A program made the position numbers and the translations under genes. Shown here in pieces: positions 60,960 through 64,000 of a DNA stretch of 64,000 nucleotides. Numbering within the stretch: the first letter of the stretch is position 1; each line of letters opens with the position of its first letter. This stretch comes from Geobacteraceae bacterium (GTDB taxonomy: Bacteria; Desulfobacterota; Desulfuromonadia; Geobacterales; Pseudopelobacteraceae). The notes below the pieces were generated by a model, which saw nothing but the letters and a program-made list of their open reading frames with translations, had not been told where the DNA came from and made no database searches. The DNA lies in the NCBI GenBank assembly GCA_016720395.1, contig JADKKR010000002.1:124001-188000 (forward strand), read 5' to 3'.

Positions 60960-63239
60960 CTATTTCGGAGGCACGGCCCCCGGCAGCGTAAATTTGAAAC
61001 AGGAACCGCTGCCGACGCCCTCCGACTCGACCCAGATCCGGCCACCGTATTTTTCCACGATCCGCTGGACCATGGACAGCCCGAGCCCTGCCCCGAGACT
61101 CTTCGGGTCCAGTTTCTCGAATATTCCGAAGATCCTGGCATGGTAATCGGGGGGGATCCCGATGCCGTAGTCCTTCACGGAAAAGACCGTTTCCCCGCTC
61201 TCCTGCCGGATTCCAAGCTCAATCCGGGGAGAGGCGTCAGGGCTGTACTTGATGGCATTCTCGATCAGGTTCTGCCAGATCTGGCAGAAGCGCTGACGGC
61301 TACCGGACAGGATCAGGTCCGTGCCCGGCAGCCGGATATCAGCCGTGCGGTCGCTGACGACACCGGACATGGACCCAAGCACTTCAGCCAGAACCTCTTT
61401 GAGCGTGACGGTTTCCGGAAGCGTTTCCACCCGGCCGATGCGGCACATCTCCAGCAGTTCGTCCAGCAGCAGCTTCATCTTGTCGGCGGCACCATTGATA
61501 TAGCTAATATCCTGGGCAAGCTGGTCCCGGTTGCCTTCGGCAAGGTCCTTTTCAAGGTATCCCATGAAGGTCTTGATGGTCACCAGCGGGCTGCGCAGGT
61601 CATGGGAAGCGGTATAGATGAACTGTTCGATCTCTTCATTCTTCCTGTGCAGTTCCCTTTCCGTCTGTTTGCGCGTCGTGATGTCCTGAAAGAATCCGAT
61701 TACTTTGTGATGTTCCCGATCCATCCGTCCGATTACGTTGACGTTTTTGACTGTGCCCTTGGCGGTGATGATCTCCAACTCCAGATCATACGGCTCTCCA
61801 TACTCAACGGCCCGCCGCACAGCCTCTTCGATAAGCGGTCGTGATTCCGGGGTGTAGAAACTGATCCCATTGTCCACCGTCGGCTTGAATGAGTCATCCA
61901 CTTCGTGGATACGGTAGACCTCTTCGGTCCAGGTCTGTTCCCTGGTAACGAGATCGAATTCCCAGCCGCCGACGTGCCCGATCTTTTCGGTCTCTGCCTG
62001 CAGATTGCGGATTACCTTCAGGGCCTCTTCAACTTTTTTGTGTTCAGTGATGTCGGTCGATATGCCGCCCACTGCTTCTTTGGCGTTATCGTAAGAAGCC
62101 AGCGGAAACTTGACGGTAAGGTAGGTATGCAGACCATCGGCCTGGAGATTGGTTTCTTCCAGCAGCTGTGCTGTGCCGCTCTCCAGTACCGCTAGGTCAT
62201 TGTCCCGATGCCGGAGGGCTGATTCAGCCGGGATCCCGATTTCCTCCCGTCGCCGGCCGTGCAGCTGCTCAACCGGCCTGCCGCACAGGGCGGCCAGGGC
62301 GGAATTGGCCAGCAGCAGGCGTCCGTCACGGTCAAAGGCATAGATCATCGCCGGCGAGTTGTCGATGATCTCCTTAAGGCGCTGTTCGGCAACCTGTCTG
62401 GTCGCAGCGGTGTGGATCGTCTGCAGGGCGAATGCAATGTCATCGGCTACTTCGCCCAGCAGGTTCCTTTCCTCGTCGCTGCTGAAAAAGGCTGGCTCCG
62501 CCGAGTAGATCGTCAGCCCGGCGGTCGAACCGTCGGGGAGCGTAAAGGGGAAGCAGGCTGATGAGGCAAAACCGTTCTGCAGGGCGGTCTCGCGCCAGAG
62601 GGCCATGGCCGGGTTGGTGGCGATGTTATCGCAGACGGCCGGCCGGCGTTCGCGAATGGCTGTGCCGCTGGGGCCGTGCCCTTCCGGGATGTCCCGCACC
62701 GAGATGCGGATGGATCTGAGGTAGCCGGATTCATCCCCGCAGCTTGCTGTGGGGACGATCCAGCCGTCATCGTCGGGCCAGCCGATCCAGGCGGTCTTGA
62801 AGCCGCCGCTGGTCACCAGGATACGGCAGATTTCTTCCAGCAGTTCCTGCTGGTCGGAAATCCTGATGATGCTCCTGTTGACGGCGCTGAGCACGGAGTA
62901 CAGGCGGTTGGCGTGCATGATGCGCCGCTCTCGCTCCCCGATCTCGGCTAGATGCTTCGATTGAAGTTCCAGCACCATCCGCACCCGGCGCTTTATCAGC
63001 ACGTACAGCAGCAGCGCGGTTACCGTGATGAACAGCCAGCCCTTGATGATCGAAATCTTGCTGATGATGAATGGATCCGTGGTAAGTCTCGAAACGAGCA
63101 TATCTGAAAACAGAATCCAGCAGGCGCCGAAAATGACGTAGTAGATGACGATGTCAGCGGAACCGGTTCGCCGGAACAGGAACCGGACGGAACTGCCGTC
63201 ACGGCGCACGGCGCTCTGTGGCTGGCGCGTGTGCATCAT
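60960..63239 (-). CDS. GAF/PAS sensor histidine kinase
   Basis: 759 residues. Two membrane segments (about 30-48 and 65-85), then GAF (about 115-275), two PAS domains (about 290-400 and 420-525, ending FFQDITTRKQTE), HisKA with phospho-His in YTASHDLRSPLVTI, and HATPase with DYGIGI and GAGLGLSMV. The periplasmic loop is short, so sensing probably occurs in GAF/PAS. The kinase module is closely similar to that of the next gene, indicating duplication. The start overlaps the stop of that gene (ATGATG). Confidence 0.9.
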   Translation of the reverse strand: MMHTRQPQSAVRRDGSSVRFLFRRTGSADIVIYYVIFGACWILFSDMLVSRLTTDPFIISKISIIKGWLFITVTALLLYVLIKRRVRMVLELQSKHLAEIGERERRIMHANRLYSVLSAVNRSIIRISDQQELLEEICRILVTSGGFKTAWIGWPDDDGWIVPTASCGDESGYLRSIRISVRDIPEGHGPSGTAIRERRPAVCDNIATNPAMALWRETALQNGFASSACFPFTLPDGSTAGLTIYSAEPAFFSSDEERNLLGEVADDIAFALQTIHTAATRQVAEQRLKEIIDNSPAMIYAFDRDGRLLLANSALAALCGRPVEQLHGRRREEIGIPAESALRHRDNDLAVLESGTAQLLEETNLQADGLHTYLTVKFPLASYDNAKEAVGGISTDITEHKKVEEALKVIRNLQAETEKIGHVGGWEFDLVTREQTWTEEVYRIHEVDDSFKPTVDNGISFYTPESRPLIEEAVRRAVEYGEPYDLELEIITAKGTVKNVNVIGRMDREHHKVIGFFQDITTRKQTERELHRKNEEIEQFIYTASHDLRSPLVTIKTFMGYLEKDLAEGNRDQLAQDISYINGAADKMKLLLDELLEMCRIGRVETLPETVTLKEVLAEVLGSMSGVVSDRTADIRLPGTDLILSGSRQRFCQIWQNLIENAIKYSPDASPRIELGIRQESGETVFSVKDYGIGIPPDYHARIFGIFEKLDPKSLGAGLGLSMVQRIVEKYGGRIWVESEGVGSGSCFKFTLPGAVPPK

Positions 63240-64000
63240 GCCCCCCCGTCGTCCGCTATCGCTTCCGGAAGCGTGAAGTGAAAACAGGCCCCCGTGCCCT
63301 CACCTTCCGAGTCCACCCAGATCCGGCCACCGTAAAGCTCCACGATCCGCTTGATAATGGGCAGCCCGAGACCGGCGCCGGGGCTTTCCGGATTGAGCTT
63401 TTCGAATACCCCGAAGATTTTGTCCAGGTAGCGGGGATCGATCCCGATGCCGTTATCCCTGACGAAAAAGACCGTTTCACCGTCCTGTTGCTTCACGCCG
63501 AGCTCGATCCGGGGGATCGTCCCGTCGCTGCAGTACTTGATGGCATTTTCGATCAGGTTCTGCCAGAGCTGATGCAGGCGCTGGAGGTCTCCGCAGAGCA
63601 TCACCTCCGGACCGGGCAGATCGATCTCAACGCGCCGCTCGCTGATGATGCCGGCCAGCATGCTCAGCGATACCTGAAGAACATCCCGCAGCCGCACCCT
63701 GACCGGCGGCGCCTCGATCCGGCCGATCCGCGACATCTCCAGCAGTTCGTCCAGCAGCAGCTTCATCTTGTCGGCCGCACCCTGGATGTAGTCGATATCC
63801 TGGGCAAGATGCTCCTGCTTGCCGTCGGCCATATCCTGCACCAGATATCCCATGAAGGTTTTGATGGTCACCAGCGGGCTGCGCAGATCATGGGAAACGG
63901 AGTACATGAACTGTTCGATCTCGCTGCTCTTCTTTTTCAGCTCCTCCTCAGCCCATTTCCGCTCGGTGATGTCGATGGTGTAGCCGGCCAGGATCATTTT
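63236..64000 (-). CDS. sensor histidine kinase, N-terminus outside window
   Basis: About 255 C-terminal residues are visible; the frame continues past the right edge. The end of a PAS/PAC domain (GYTIDITERKWAEEEL) is followed by HisKA with YSVSHDLRSPLVTIKTFMGY and HATPase with DNGIGI and GAGLGLPII. Nearly the same kinase module as the 60960-63239 gene: long blocks such as GAADKMKLLLDELLEM are identical. Overlaps that gene by four bases. Confidence 0.88.
   Translation of the reverse strand, partial: KMILAGYTIDITERKWAEEELKKKSSEIEQFMYSVSHDLRSPLVTIKTFMGYLVQDMADGKQEHLAQDIDYIQGAADKMKLLLDELLEMSRIGRIEAPPVRVRLRDVLQVSLSMLAGIISERRVEIDLPGPEVMLCGDLQRLHQLWQNLIENAIKYCSDGTIPRIELGVKQQDGETVFFVRDNGIGIDPRYLDKIFGVFEKLNPESPGAGLGLPIIKRIVELYGGRIWVDSEGEGTGACFHFTLPEAIADDGGA

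Overview
The window looks like chromosomal DNA of a diazotrophic member of the Geobacteraceae or close Desulfuromonadota relatives. This is inferred from several features together: a nifHDK cluster with a fused nifE-nifN gene, sigma-54 promoters in front of the nitrogen-fixation transcripts, a stem-loop/T-run in the nifH leader, two GEMM-I riboswitches of the subtype associated with 3',3'-cGAMP, and the conserved order smc - (roadblock-like) - ftsY - zapB - zapA - [6S RNA] - ygfA - rny - ymdB - tyrS. No 16S rRNA gene is present, so the species cannot be named.

Layout. 1-4 kb: the end of an unknown gene, an OsmC-like protein, and anaerobic cobalamin methyltransferases (cbiL/cobI, fused cbiET). 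3.85-4.4 kb: a GEMM-I riboswitch ahead of a small secreted protein. 4.4-10.3 kb: a hybrid sensor kinase with an 11-C homopolymer in its coding sequence, then typA and proA. 10.5-20.1 kb (minus strand): the nitrogenase block nifH-nifD-nifK-nifEN-nifX-ferredoxin-nifX2-draT. 20.4-23 kb: the molybdate transporter modCBA. 23-24.2 kb: a divergent sigma-54 operon of a zinc-ribbon protein, an FKBP and CowN. Nitrogenase, its cofactor scaffold, its Mo supply, CO protection and post-translational control by DraT therefore lie together.

24-29.6 kb: an HTH-citrate synthase protein, a VOC protein, a second GEMM-I riboswitch controlling an envelope operon (two L,D-transpeptidases around an alanine-zipper lipoprotein), and ssb. 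29.76-36.07 kb: a small island inserted in tRNA-Arg(ACG), bounded by a 63-bp direct repeat. It holds the 3' end of an integrase gene and a four-gene cassette of exported proteins, three of which share one C-terminal TPR module. 36-38.3 kb: AT-rich accessory DNA with a cysteine-rich protein carrying a thrombospondin-1-like segment and a decayed reading frame.

38.3-41.8 kb (minus): a redox/transport operon (CcdA-like, thioredoxin-like with a lone cysteine, Acr3/BASS-type permease, DUF302-like, rhodanese, small membrane protein, FmdB zinc ribbon). 42-46.3 kb (plus): pilT-like ATPase, plsC, two small membrane proteins and RNase J. 46.3-57.4 kb (minus): a hicB antitoxin with a broken hicA, tyrS, a frameshifted ymdB, rny, ygfA, a probable 6S RNA, zapA, zapB, ftsY, a roadblock-like gene and smc. 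57.5-64 kb (minus): a phosphorelay cluster (REC, REC-HD-GYP, REC-kinase, single REC, two related sensor kinases), the last one running off the window.

Three loci show frame damage that could be real or sequencing error: the nifE start, ymdB and hicA. The most interesting regions are the cGAMP-type riboswitch envelope operon, the tRNA island cassette, and the divergent sigma-54 mod/cowN region.
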